A stretch of DNA of 64,000 nt from Luteimonas sp. YGD11-2 (GCF_004118975.1 NZ_CP035376.1:1054001-1118000); one strand, 5' to 3'; positions 28,001 through 35,551 are shown, counted from the stretch's first letter. Translations and numbers: made by a program. The notes: generated by a model from the sequence alone, not told the origin.

Positions 28001-28548
28001 CGGTGTACACCGCGTTGGACGACGAGATCGGCGAGGGTAGCGAGGTGACGCTGACCAGTTTCAGCGCCGGCATCAACCTGGCGCAGTACAAGCGCAAGGT
28101 CGAAGCCTACATCCGTGCCAACGAGAACCATGTCGCTATCGCCAAGCTCCGCCACAACAAGCCACTGACACCCATCGATCTGGAGGAGCTGGAGCGGTTC
28201 GTGTACGGAGCGGAAGTCGTGGGTGGGCGGGAGACGTTCGAAAAGTACTATGGCGACGAGCGGCCGCTGGCGGTGTTCATCCGCTCGCTGGTGGGATTGG
28301 ACCGCAATGCCGCCAAGGAAGCGTTCGCGCAGTTCCTCGACGCGAACCGCTATGGCGCGCAGCAAATCAGGTTCGTGGAGATGATCATCGACCGGCTGAC
28401 CCATAGCGGCGTGATCGAACCCGCCCAAATGTACGAACCGCCGTTTACGGCTATCCATTACGAAGGCGTGGATGGCGCGTTTGGCGATGCCGACGCAGAG
28501 GCGATTTTCCAGATCGTGTCGGCCATCAACTTGCGTGCGGCCGCGTAG
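25084..28548 (+). CDS. hsdR: Type I restriction endonuclease subunit HsdR
   Basis: A 1154-residue motor and nuclease subunit of the EcoEI-like class. An N-terminal DUF4145-like helical domain (1-125) is followed by a long charged coiled coil (about 155-217) and the nuclease domain with D271 and E287-x-K289 (VEAK). The SF2 helicase motor holds Walker A ATGTGKT at 399-405 and DEAH at 496-499, and ends in an EcoEI_R-type C-terminus. It appears complete. The ATG at 25084 has no strong Shine-Dalgarno; upstream codons in frame overlap the ATPase gene and are not family-like. Confidence 0.95.
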   Translation: MTNFDFLQAEFKPLYEPARGAEQLVYSDPRACCMRTRHALEQAVHWLYQHDLTLRMPYDNGLGVLLTQPELERLLPPHIHQKTRLIQKLGNQAVHGTGRIGPGDAMRLVRELFHVLFWLARTYTRGSDPKSLEATFDEKRVPHLVRADEAVAFTREELEKQEAKFRAQIEAQHAEIEAREARIAETSASLAEREAALADLDAQLAQARAQLAEAKAANLAVPDTHDYREADTRRFLIDVLLREAGWEVGRDASAEVPVTSMPNQKGEGFVDYVLWGRDGKPLAVVEAKRSLVDPDVGRQQARLYADCLEKEKGQRPLIFYTNGHRTWLWDDRRAPPREVQGFYTRDELELAIQRRSLQQDLKGLPVNREIAGREYQIRAIRSMAEALASGRRAGLLTMATGTGKTRMSIALVELLMRANWVKRVLFLADRVALVNQAVSAFKTHLPGSSPVNLVTEKDGQGRVYLSTYPTMMGLIEQMEGDRRRYGVGHFDLVIIDEAHRSVYQKYGAIFRYFDSYLVGLTATPRDEVDRDTYHLFGLETGVPTDAYGLEEAVADGYLVPPRAQSVPIRFVREGIRYDELSEAEKEHWESLDWGDRDEAPDEIHASEVNKQLFNESTIDLMLKHLMEHGLKVDGGDRLGKTIIFAVNQRHAEFIARRFDHHYPQYKGEFARVITHSVKYAQSLVDAFSQTGKLPQIAISVDMMDTGIDVPEVVNLMFFKAVRSKVKFLQMIGRGTRLCPDLFGPGQDKTEFLIFDFCQNFEYFNEHPAGAASPLSEPLGKRLFKKRLELLSLLPVEEKEATTKAADGHADYSALTQLRQDLVDGLHGEVAAMNQDNFIVRTELEHVFRFAKRERWETLAETDLVELREHVAGLPSELEHGHITARLFDLACLNLQIALVNATADFLTWRDKVIEIASNLEGKDAIPAVKAQLPLIQELQTETFWQDITLPMIENVRRRIRGLVQFVDKTSSTPVYTALDDEIGEGSEVTLTSFSAGINLAQYKRKVEAYIRANENHVAIAKLRHNKPLTPIDLEELERFVYGAEVVGGRETFEKYYGDERPLAVFIRSLVGLDRNAAKEAFAQFLDANRYGAQQIRFVEMIIDRLTHSGVIEPAQMYEPPFTAIHYEGVDGAFGDADAEAIFQIVSAINLRAAA

Positions 28549-28746
28549 GGAAGGCGCTCGGAGATCGACGTGCCAGTAACAACGCAGTCGATGATCGTGC
28601 AAGCGAACTCCGAGTTTCGACGATCTGGTGGGCGCGTGTTTTGCGTTGCCAGCGCAGTGCGCTGGATCTGACGCCGCGTCGTCGACGTCACGGGCCTGGG
28701 CATGCATCATCAGCGCCTAGCGTGTGCAAGGGTTCTCGAAGTATCT

Positions 28747-29361
28747 ATGTCCGTACTGCCTGCTCAACTGAAGTTGGTCGCCGCACTGATCGCCTTGGCT
28801 CCTGCGTTTTCCGCTGGAGCGGCCGCGCGGAGTGCACCTGCGGCAACCACGCAAAAGAGCACGACCATGCAATCCCCGGTACTCGAACGCTTCGCCACCC
28901 CCGTCGACGGCATCCACAGTGGTGGCCGGATCAGTGCCGACGATCTGCCGGCGCTGCGCGCGGCGGGCATCCGCCATGTGATCAACCTGGCGCCGACGGC
29001 GGAGACGCCCGGCTTCGACGAGGCGGGGGCGGTGCGGGCGGCGGGGATGCGCTACGACACCCTGCCCATTGCCGGCGCGGGTGATCTGGACCGCGAGGCG
29101 GTGGTGGCCTTCGACCGGCTGCTGCGGGCGGCCGACGGGCCGACGCTGGTGCATTGCGCCAGCGGCAACCGGGTGGGCGCGCTGGCGGCGCTGCGTGCGG
29201 CGTGGCTGCACGGTGCCGACGAGGAGGCCGCCGTGGAGGAAGGGCGGCGCTGGGGCCTGCGCGGGCTGGAAGGCGAGGTGCGTGGGCGACTGGCGCGCGA
29301 GCGCTGCGTGGCCGATGCGCGCGACGCTGACGGCGCGGCGCGCTGCGACGCCGCGGGCTGA
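28747..29361 (+). CDS. DUF442-type protein phosphatase, exported
   Basis: A 204-residue protein. A signal-like N-terminus (hydrophobic residues 8-26) precedes a phosphatase domain of the beta-lactamase-hydrolase-like (DUF442) type: SGGRISADDLPALRAAGIRHVINL and the phosphate loop HCASGNRVG with Cys137 and Arg142. The Cys-x4-Arg spacing is that of DUF442 proteins rather than classical tyrosine phosphatases. A second possible start at 28867 would remove the signal sequence. Neighbours give no functional hint. Confidence 0.72.
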   Translation: MSVLPAQLKLVAALIALAPAFSAGAAARSAPAATTQKSTTMQSPVLERFATPVDGIHSGGRISADDLPALRAAGIRHVINLAPTAETPGFDEAGAVRAAGMRYDTLPIAGAGDLDREAVVAFDRLLRAADGPTLVHCASGNRVGALAALRAAWLHGADEEAAVEEGRRWGLRGLEGEVRGRLARERCVADARDADGAARCDAAG

Positions 29362-29447
29362 GTTGGTGCATGTGGGAAGGTTGACAGTCATGACACCCGC
29401 CGCAGCGCTGTGTAGATTCAGGGCCTGAATGGATGCGGGAGACAAGG

Positions 29448-30419
29448 ATGTCGACACTTTGGATCGTCGTTGGCGATACGACCACGAACGGGGGCGCCGT
29501 GATCGCGGGTTCCCCTTTCACGGATGTGCACGGCAAGCCCGTCGCCAGGATAGGTGACGCTGTCGTGTGCGGCCTGCACGGGCCGACATCCATTGCATCG
29601 GGCGACAGCACTCCGATCATCGACGGCGCACCTGTGGCGCGCCACGGTGACAAGTGCGCCTGCGGGTGCTCACTGTTGGCAGTAAGACAGATGTCGACCT
29701 CAGTGGAATCCGCGCCATCGTTTGCCCGCCGGGCTGATGCATCTGCGGTGGGCACTGCCACCGCTGCAGTGATGGGTGCAGTTGCACGAGCCAAGCAGGA
29801 GCAGGAGGAGCACACAGCTGCGGTTGGGTTCGATGGGCGAAGGACTGCTGCCGGCGTCGTAGATCCGTCCAAGGCCCGGGACGCCGTGCGCGACGCCAAT
29901 ACGGCGCTCCGCGAAGCTGGGGCCTACCGGTCCTATGACACGGAACTCGAGGCAGCGCACGCCTGGAGGCAGCACGTGCTGCCCGTGGCGGACAAACACG
30001 GTGTAGAGATCGGTGCCCTGATCACCCGAGATGCCTCGGGGCAGTACCACCTGGGGCCTGCGTTCTCGAACGGCGCTTACGACAACGTCAACGGCCTCCT
30101 CGAGAATGGCCAGCAGGTCGCCGGTACAACCACCGCCTACATCCACACGCATCCCTACCCAGGCGGTTGGGTGGGTGCTGACCGGTCGTTCGCGTTCGGT
30201 GAGGAACCGGACATCACCCGAAGTGGTCTCCTGGGTGGGACCAACATGGGACCGGACGTCGCTGGCGATCTCGTGTCCGCCTACAGTGAGCAGCTCAACG
30301 CATACATCGCCGACAGTGCCGGCCTGCACCAGTTCGATTACAGGCGATACGTGGAACTGCAGCGCCAAAACGCTGGCGGCGTGCGCCTGGGCGACGCTTT
30401 CAGGAGCCTGGGACCATGA
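29448..30419 (+). CDS. PAAR-domain putative type VI secretion effector
   Basis: A 323-residue protein. Residues 1-80 form a PAAR domain (TTTNGGAVIAGSP, PVARIGDAVVCGLHG, ARHGDKCACG), the cone that sharpens the VgrG spike of type VI secretion. After a linker, the C-terminal part (about 140-323) holds AYIHTHPYPGGW, a His-rich motif like those of DUF4329/JAB-like toxin domains; the activity is unproven. The stop overlaps a lipoprotein gene by 4 bp, the usual place for an immunity gene. I chose the ATG at 29448, preceded by GGAGACAAGG. No vgrG or structural T6SS genes lie in the window. Confidence 0.78.
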   Translation: MSTLWIVVGDTTTNGGAVIAGSPFTDVHGKPVARIGDAVVCGLHGPTSIASGDSTPIIDGAPVARHGDKCACGCSLLAVRQMSTSVESAPSFARRADASAVGTATAAVMGAVARAKQEQEEHTAAVGFDGRRTAAGVVDPSKARDAVRDANTALREAGAYRSYDTELEAAHAWRQHVLPVADKHGVEIGALITRDASGQYHLGPAFSNGAYDNVNGLLENGQQVAGTTTAYIHTHPYPGGWVGADRSFAFGEEPDITRSGLLGGTNMGPDVAGDLVSAYSEQLNAYIADSAGLHQFDYRRYVELQRQNAGGVRLGDAFRSLGP

Positions 30420-30919
30420 AGTTGGTCGTGCTCGCGGGCTTGCTCGCCCTGGTTGCCTGCGGTGGTCCGGTGGCGGGTGTGGACGCTGTCGCGCCAGCTT
30501 CGACCCATGGCCCCGTAACCGAGGAGCCCCGCTACTGCACCCAGGCAGGCGGCTTCGAAGTACCGCTGTGCAGATACGAACTTCGGGAACTCGCCGGGAT
30601 TCACGACGACGTGGCTGTCGAGGTTCGGGGATACCTGAAACGCGGGCCAGGGGGCGTGCTTTCTGTTGCTCCGTCACCAGACGGTTCCGGTGCCGTGCCG
30701 ATCACGCAGATCAATCCAGAGCATGCAGAAGGCTGGTATCTCGATGCAGTCGAGGGCCGTCTGGTGGCCGTTCGCGGTCACTACCGCCACGAACAGAGAG
30801 CTCTGGACGTGCTGTCGCTGCGCTGGGTGCAGGAGGAGGGGAGGGAGCCCCCGTCGTTCCCGCCACCTGCACAACGGGGGCGGCCGTCAGCCAGACCCAT
30901 CGATCCCGCCCAGCCCTGA
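30416..30919 (+). CDS. Lipoprotein, candidate immunity protein for the PAAR effector
   Basis: A 167-residue protein with a lipoprotein signal (lipobox LVAC, Cys15). The mature domain of about 120 residues has a beta-rich look (DDVAVEVRGYLKRGPGGVLSVAP, RLVAVRGHYRHEQRALDVLSLRWV), and the tail is Pro/Arg-rich. It overlaps the PAAR effector gene (ATGA). A membrane-anchored periplasmic protein coded directly after a PAAR toxin fits an immunity protein against a periplasm-acting toxin; this is inference. I do not recognise the fold. Confidence 0.7.
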   Translation: MKLVVLAGLLALVACGGPVAGVDAVAPASTHGPVTEEPRYCTQAGGFEVPLCRYELRELAGIHDDVAVEVRGYLKRGPGGVLSVAPSPDGSGAVPITQINPEHAEGWYLDAVEGRLVAVRGHYRHEQRALDVLSLRWVQEEGREPPSFPPPAQRGRPSARPIDPAQP

Positions 30920-31030
30920 TGTGAGGTGGTGCGAACTGGCCGCGCCACGCCACATGCGCTGCTATATGAGGCGGATATCGCTGCCTGATCCACGTGCAGC
31001 GTGGCAGTGACGACCGGCCCGACGGGCGTG

Positions 31031-31133
31031 CTCAGGCCGCCATTTACCGCCCTTTGCTCGCAGTCGTGTGCGCTGGCGTCGGCGCAGCGCTGCATGGCGG
31101 GAGTCGTCCTCGGCAGCGCGGCGCAGCTGTCGA
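31031..31133 (-). pseudogene. Degenerate copy of the 3' end of the copper-binding protein gene
   Basis: These ~100 bp closely match 32046-32150, the 3' end of the Cys-rich copper-binding gene, with scattered substitutions and an insertion of about 8 bp. One minus-strand frame still reads MQRCADASA, the counterpart of MQRCADACAECARHC in the intact gene. It is a partial, decayed duplicate. Confidence 0.7.
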
Positions 31134-31134
31134 C

Positions 31135-31255
31135 TCAGGACAGGAAATCCACCAGCAATTTGCGCTTGTCGACCGGCAGCTTGCGGAAAGCGGCGAGCAG
31201 GCTGGCCTCCTTGTCGCTGAGGCGCCGCGAGGTGGGAGGCGGCTCGCCGGCGCCC
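31135..31255 (-). pseudogene. Orphan C-terminal gene fragment, possibly a regulator tail
   Basis: On the minus strand this stretch encodes SRRLSDKEASLLAAFRKL and then PVDKRKLLVDFLS with a stop at 31135. It reads like the helical C-terminus of a small DNA-binding regulator (XRE-like), but nothing upstream on that strand continues the domain. I cannot name the source family; the call rests on natural-looking composition and its location between two other broken ends. Confidence 0.35.
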
Positions 31256-31300
31256 AGCTGGAACTGCAGCCAGTTCCGGCTGAAGAAACTGCGGCAGCAC

Positions 31301-31927
31301 ATGGAATTCCTCTCGCAGCTGGCGGAACCGCGCACGGCGGACGAGGAACGCGAGTCGGCGCCCGAGGTGAGCGTGGGCGAGGTGGCGATCTGCCTGGAAC
31401 TGCTGGCCGAGCAGGTGTCCATCGTGCTGGACGAGGTGTCGTGGCCGGCACGGCTGCAGGCGGCGAAGGCAACGCCTAAGGCGGCTGCGAAAGAGGACGA
31501 AGACGACGACGAAGAAGACGAGAACGAGGACGAACGCGAGCAGGCCATGGCAGCGCAGGCTGCACCCATGGACGGGGCGCCCGATGCCGAGGCCCGCCCT
31601 CGTTACACCTTCGGCATCACCCTCTCGCAGGTGGATGCGCTGGCCCGCCTGATCCAGGCGGTGTCCGCGCATGGCGACGTGGTGGCCGTGGGGCCGCTGG
31701 ACGATCTGGCCGACGGCACGCTGCCGCAATTGGGGCAGGCAATCTGCGATGCCGCCGATGCGCTGCGCGCCATCCTCGACCAGGTGGAGGACCAGGGGCT
31801 CGCCGCGCCCGCGCGGCCCGGCGTCGCCGAGGCGCGCGCGGCGTACTGCGTCGGCCCTCTAGATGGCACCGCGGGCCGCGGCTGGCGCGCGGGGCCGGGC
31901 GGCATCGGCATCGCATCGGTGCACTGA
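31301..31927 (+). CDS. XAC0095-like protein, probably 5'-truncated
   Basis: From memory, the segment SQFRLKKLRQHMEFLSQLAEPR (starting near 31270) resembles the start of small Xanthomonas proteins annotated as XAC0095-like. A helical region, an acidic low-complexity linker (KEDEDDDEEDENEDERE) and a second helical half with TLSQVDALARLIQAVSAHGDVVA follow. The frame is open back to a GTG at 31001, but codons before about 31270 are read through degenerate fragments of other genes, so the natural start seems lost. The ATG at 31301 is the first one inside the conserved part. Function unknown. Confidence 0.5.
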   Translation: MEFLSQLAEPRTADEERESAPEVSVGEVAICLELLAEQVSIVLDEVSWPARLQAAKATPKAAAKEDEDDDEEDENEDEREQAMAAQAAPMDGAPDAEARPRYTFGITLSQVDALARLIQAVSAHGDVVAVGPLDDLADGTLPQLGQAICDAADALRAILDQVEDQGLAAPARPGVAEARAAYCVGPLDGTAGRGWRAGPGGIGIASVH

Positions 31928-32047
31928 TATCCGCTGGCAGGCGCGGGTCGGCCGGTGGCCCCGGCAGGCGGCGGCCCGCTCCTGCTGGCTCCCGGCTCCG
32001 GCGCTGTTGGCTTTGATCGAACAGCGCGGAGCGGCCGGCCCGGCGGC

Positions 32048-32404
32048 TCAGGCCGCCATTTCCTCGCAGTGGCGTGCGCACTCGGCGCAGGCATCGGCGC
32101 AGCGCTGCATGGCGGGGTCGTCCTTGGCCATCGCGGCGCAGCTTTCGGCGCAGGCGCGGCAGATCGCGGCGCAGGCAGCGCAGGTGTGCACGTGCACGTC
32201 GGCGCCGCGCAGCATGGTGTCGGCGCTGGTCCTGCAGATATCGGCGCAGGCCATCATCAGCGTCATGTGCGCGTGTTCCACGTGCCGGCCGCCCTGGCGC
32301 AGGCAGTGGGCGATGGTCTCCAGGCAGATGGCGTGGCACTCGGTGCAGGCCTGGATGCAGTCGTCGAGATGGCCGGACTGCGCGGTGTCGTGGTCGTGAT
32401 GCAT
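32048..32404 (-). CDS. Cys-rich four-helix copper-binding protein (Csp-like, DUF326)
   Basis: A 118-residue protein with about 16 cysteines spaced as CxxxC and CxxC along predicted helices (CIQACTECHAICLETIAHC, CAACAAICRACAESC, CADACAECARHC). This matches the four-helix-bundle copper storage proteins (Csp family), which bind many Cu(I) ions inside the bundle. It has a His-rich N-terminus (MHHDHD) and no signal peptide, so it is the cytosolic Csp3-like type. The upstream ATGs would add an unrelated Arg/Pro-rich extension. Confidence 0.82.
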   Translation of the reverse strand: MHHDHDTAQSGHLDDCIQACTECHAICLETIAHCLRQGGRHVEHAHMTLMMACADICRTSADTMLRGADVHVHTCAACAAICRACAESCAAMAKDDPAMQRCADACAECARHCEEMAA

Positions 32405-32611
32405 CGGGCTTCTCCCGTCGGTGCGTGGCCCGACCATGCATGCAGGCCCGTGGACGTGCCGTCGCCATGCGGCGGGTACCCAGCGGATGCGGTGCGGGGC
32501 GGCCCCGGGGCGGGGGCATGGTGATCCCGGGTGACGGGGGCTGCCGTCGGCCCGGCAGTCCGGCACGCGGCTTGCGGGGGGAGGGCGTCGATCCACCCTC
32601 CGAGTAACCGC

Positions 32612-32926
32612 ATGTCGCACACCGCGCAGTCCACTGTCATCGCCGGGCCCTGGACGGGCCGGCCCCATGCACCGGCCACCCGCACGCCGGAGCGTCGTCG
32701 CGCCGCCCCGTCGGCCGATGCCGCGCGCCTGCGCGACGGCCTGGCGCAGGCACAGCGCGTCACCCTGGAAGCGCTGGAGATCTTCGGCTGGCGCCTGGCC
32801 TTCGTCCGCCGTCCGCTGTTCCAGGCGCCGATCCCGGTGCTGTTCGACCAGCAGGGCACACGCCACGTGGTGATCCTCGAAGACGGCACCCTGGACGAAC
32901 ACCCGGTGCTGAAACTGCGGAACTGA
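32612..32926 (+). CDS. Unknown 104-residue protein
   Basis: I recognise no named family. After a disordered Pro/Arg-rich N-terminus (about residues 1-35), a compact part reads LRDGLAQAQRVTLEALEIFGW, then RLAFVRRPLFQAPIPVLFD and HVVILEDGTLDEHPVLKLR, a helix followed by three or four strands. It is probably a conserved small cytoplasmic protein of this bacterial family. It begins divergently from the copper-binding gene; the intergenic stretch shows no clear promoter. Confidence 0.65.
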   Translation: MSHTAQSTVIAGPWTGRPHAPATRTPERRRAAPSADAARLRDGLAQAQRVTLEALEIFGWRLAFVRRPLFQAPIPVLFDQQGTRHVVILEDGTLDEHPVLKLRN

Positions 32927-33017
32927 CCGCCCTGCGGCGCCATGCCGCGGCGGGGTGATCGCGCGGCGGAAACCCCCTGCGGCCTAGACTGCGGGCTCCG
33001 CCACCCGGAGAGCCCCC

Positions 33018-33881
33018 ATGGCCCGTGACCCGCAGATGCCAGCCGCCTTCCTAGGCCACGGCAGCCCGATGAACGCGCTCGAACGCAATCGCTTCACCGA
33101 TGCCTGGCGCGTGTTCGGGGCGTCGGTGCCGCGGCCGCGGGCGATCCTTGTGGTGTCGGCGCACTGGTACATCAACGCCACGGCGGTCACGGCGATGCGG
33201 CGGCCGCGCACCATCCATGACTTCTACGGCTTTCCGCAGCCGCTGTTCGACGTGCAGTACCCGGCGCCGGGGCTGCCGGAGATGGCGGACGAAGTCGCCG
33301 AGGTGGCGAAGCCGGACTACGTCGGCGCCGACCACGACGGCTGGGGCCTGGACCACGGCACCTGGTCGGTGCTGGTGCATGCGTTCCCGGATGCCGATAT
33401 CCCGGTGGTGCAGCTCTCCATCAATGCGCAGAAGCCGGCGGAATGGCACGTGGCGATGGGCGCCAGGCTCGCCGCGTTGCGCGAGAGCGGGGTGCTGCTG
33501 GTCGGCAGCGGCAACGTGGTGCACAACCTGCGCGCGATGGACTGGAAGCAGCCGGACGCCGCGTTCGACTGGAACACGCGCTTCGACACCGACGCCCGCC
33601 AGCTGCTGGCCGAGCGCCCGGGTGATGCGGCGGCGCTGGTGGGCCATCGCGATTACGAAATCTCCGCGCCCACGCCGGAGCACTTCCTGCCGGTGCTGTA
33701 CCTGGCCGGCTTTGCCGCCGCCACCGGCGTGGGTGCCGGCGTGCTGGTGGAAGGCCCGGCCTACGGCTCGTTGTCGATGACCAGCTATACCGCCGGCCCC
33801 GACTGCCCGCCGCCCACGCCCGACGGCCCCGGCGCCGCACCGGTGAGCACGCGGCTGCCGCCGGAGGACAGCAATATCTGA
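33018..33881 (+). CDS. ygiD: Class III extradiol ring-cleavage dioxygenase (YgiD/DODA-like)
   Basis: A 287-residue LigB-superfamily enzyme. The motif FLGHGSPMNALE near residue 12 and SAHWYINATAVTA near 49 supply the metal-ligand histidines, with GLDHGTWSVLVHAF and GSGNVVHNLR further on. E. coli YgiD and plant DODA cleave 4,5-DOPA extradiol-wise; the natural substrate here is unknown. A TAGACT -10 box lies at 32985 and GGAG precedes the ATG. The gene is monocistronic. Confidence 0.88.
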   Translation: MARDPQMPAAFLGHGSPMNALERNRFTDAWRVFGASVPRPRAILVVSAHWYINATAVTAMRRPRTIHDFYGFPQPLFDVQYPAPGLPEMADEVAEVAKPDYVGADHDGWGLDHGTWSVLVHAFPDADIPVVQLSINAQKPAEWHVAMGARLAALRESGVLLVGSGNVVHNLRAMDWKQPDAAFDWNTRFDTDARQLLAERPGDAAALVGHRDYEISAPTPEHFLPVLYLAGFAAATGVGAGVLVEGPAYGSLSMTSYTAGPDCPPPTPDGPGAAPVSTRLPPEDSNI

Positions 33882-33890
33882 GGCGGGCGG

Positions 33891-34481
33891 TCAGGGGGCG
33901 ACGGTGCCTTCGCTCGTGGCCACGTCGGTGATCGGGGGCGCCGCAGCTTCGGCCGGCCGGCGTCGGCCAAAGGCCATGTGGTCGAACACGCCATCGCGTC
34001 GTACCCAGGCGTGGTGCAGCGCGGCGCCCGCGTGCACCAGCACCAACGCCAGCAGGCCGTAGGCCAGCCAGGCATGCAGTTCGCGCAGCAGGCCGTAGCG
34101 AGCCAGGTCGGCGTCCATCACTGTGGGCAGCACGAATCCACCCACCCGCACCGGCAGCCCGGCGGCCCCGTGCATAGCCCAGCCGGTGAGCGGCAGCGCC
34201 AGCATCAGCGCGTACAGCGCCCAGTGGCTGGCGCGGGCCAGGGCGCGCTGCAGGACGGGGATGCTTCGTGGCAAGGGCGGGGCATGGAAGCGCAGGCGGT
34301 TGGCCAGGCGCACCAGCACCAGCACCAGTGCCAGCACGCCGAACGCCTTGTGCAGCTGGATGGCCGGCGTGGTCCAGGGCTGCCAGCGATCCACCATGGT
34401 CACGCCCAGGCTCAGTTGGGACAGCAGCAGCGCCGCCATCGCCCAGTGCATCAGGCGTGCGGAAAGCGGGTAGCGGGTCAT
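33891..34481 (-). CDS. Cytochrome b561 family protein
   Basis: A 196-residue inner-membrane protein with four hydrophobic helices. The first carries LMHWAMAALLLSQLSLG and the second QLHKAFGVLALVLVLVRL. SHWALYALMLALPLTGW and ELHAWLAYGLLALVLVHAGAALHH complete the set of haem-ligand histidines. It overlaps the upstream catalase-family gene by 4 bp. The pair catalase-like plus cytochrome b561 recurs in proteobacteria and suggests electron delivery to the peroxidase. Confidence 0.9.
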   Translation of the reverse strand: MTRYPLSARLMHWAMAALLLSQLSLGVTMVDRWQPWTTPAIQLHKAFGVLALVLVLVRLANRLRFHAPPLPRSIPVLQRALARASHWALYALMLALPLTGWAMHGAAGLPVRVGGFVLPTVMDADLARYGLLRELHAWLAYGLLALVLVHAGAALHHAWVRRDGVFDHMAFGRRRPAEAAAPPITDVATSEGTVAP

Positions 34482-35551
34482 GGCGCGCCCTCCAACAGGG
34501 TCTCGCGCGCGCGCCGGCGCAGGCTTTCGGCATAGGCGGCGCGCCGTGCATGCAGGACGGGGTCGGCTGACGGCTCGATGCCTTCCGGCAGCACCAGCGG
34601 GTCGAAGTTGAGGCCGTTGCAGTCGCCGCCCTGCTGCGCGCGCGCGTGGGTGAGTTCGACGGTGCCTGCATCCACGGTGCGGCGGGTGTCCGGCCACGGC
34701 CGCGAGCCGTCATCGACCGGGTCGCCGGGTTCGGCCAGTTGCAGGCGCAGAGTCCAACGCAGCGGGCCGTCGGCCAGGCGCTGTTGGAACTCGCGGCTCA
34801 GCGCGTCATCGGTATGCGGGCCGTCGCCCAGCGGTGCGAACGCGGCCTCCGGCACCATCGCCCAGCGCACCGGCTGGCGCTGGCCATCCGCATCGACCAG
34901 CACGAAGGCGTTGATGCCGTGGTAGCGCGTGTTCGCCCAGCTGTCGCTGGCCTCGTAGCTGGCCTGCCAGGCGCGGAAGGCGGCGCTCTCGGGATGCGCC
35001 TCGTAGAACGCCGCGACGCGCGCGGGGTCCGGCTTGCCGTTGGCGGGGTCGGGCGCCATCGCGCGCAGCTGGTCGTGGAAAGCCTCGGGCGTGCCCACCG
35101 CCAGCACCGGCGGGGTGTTCATCGCCATCCGCCATTGCTGGCCGTCGGCCTGGTTGATCGCCAGCGCCATGCTGCGCACGCCGGCACTGGCCTCGGGTGC
35201 AACCGGGCTGCCGCCACCGATCGACAACCGGCCAAGCACCGGAGACTCACCCTCGAACAACGGCGCCGACGACAGCGCCGTGGCGTCGCCGGAGGCGATG
35301 AATCGGCCGGACACGCACAGCCCGCGGGCGTGCGCGCGACGGAAGCCGGCGTGCATTGCCTCGCCACCACCCTGCATGGTGTCGACAATCGAGCTGGCCC
35401 GGTGCTCACCACCGGTGCCGAACGCGCCGCGCAGCGCGGCAATCCCGGCGGCTGCTGCAACCACCAGGAGAAGGATGATGGCGGTGCGCAATGTGCGGCT
35501 GCGCGCTGGGAGCGGATCACCGGAGGACGGCGTGGGCGGGCGGGACGGCAT
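34478..35551 (-). CDS. SrpA-type catalase-family peroxidase
   Basis: A 357-residue haem protein of the small catalase-related (SrpA-like) family, about two thirds the size of a normal catalase. A single N-terminal membrane anchor or signal (residues 21-41) places it in the periplasm. The distal histidine is H74 in RRAHARGLCVSGRF. The proximal haem-ligand motif R-x3-Y is kept near the C-terminus (RRAAYAESL), after the family-typical NFDPLVLPEGIEPSADPVL. It is co-translated with the cytochrome b561 downstream. Confidence 0.9.
   Translation of the reverse strand: MPSRPPTPSSGDPLPARSRTLRTAIILLLVVAAAAGIAALRGAFGTGGEHRASSIVDTMQGGGEAMHAGFRRAHARGLCVSGRFIASGDATALSSAPLFEGESPVLGRLSIGGGSPVAPEASAGVRSMALAINQADGQQWRMAMNTPPVLAVGTPEAFHDQLRAMAPDPANGKPDPARVAAFYEAHPESAAFRAWQASYEASDSWANTRYHGINAFVLVDADGQRQPVRWAMVPEAAFAPLGDGPHTDDALSREFQQRLADGPLRWTLRLQLAEPGDPVDDGSRPWPDTRRTVDAGTVELTHARAQQGGDCNGLNFDPLVLPEGIEPSADPVLHARRAAYAESLRRRARETLLEGAP

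Noticed and set aside
18599..28548. Prophage
   Set aside because: No integrase, capsid, terminase, lysis genes or att-like repeats were seen; the content is restriction and toxin-antitoxin genes only.
29448..30419. Part of a local type VI secretion cluster
   Set aside because: No vgrG, hcp, tss or adaptor (DUF1795/DUF4123) genes lie on either side within the window.
31001..31300. N-terminal 100 residues of the XAC0095-like protein from a GTG at 31001
   Set aside because: This part is translated from remnants of other genes in the wrong frame or strand, and no ribosome-binding site precedes 31001.
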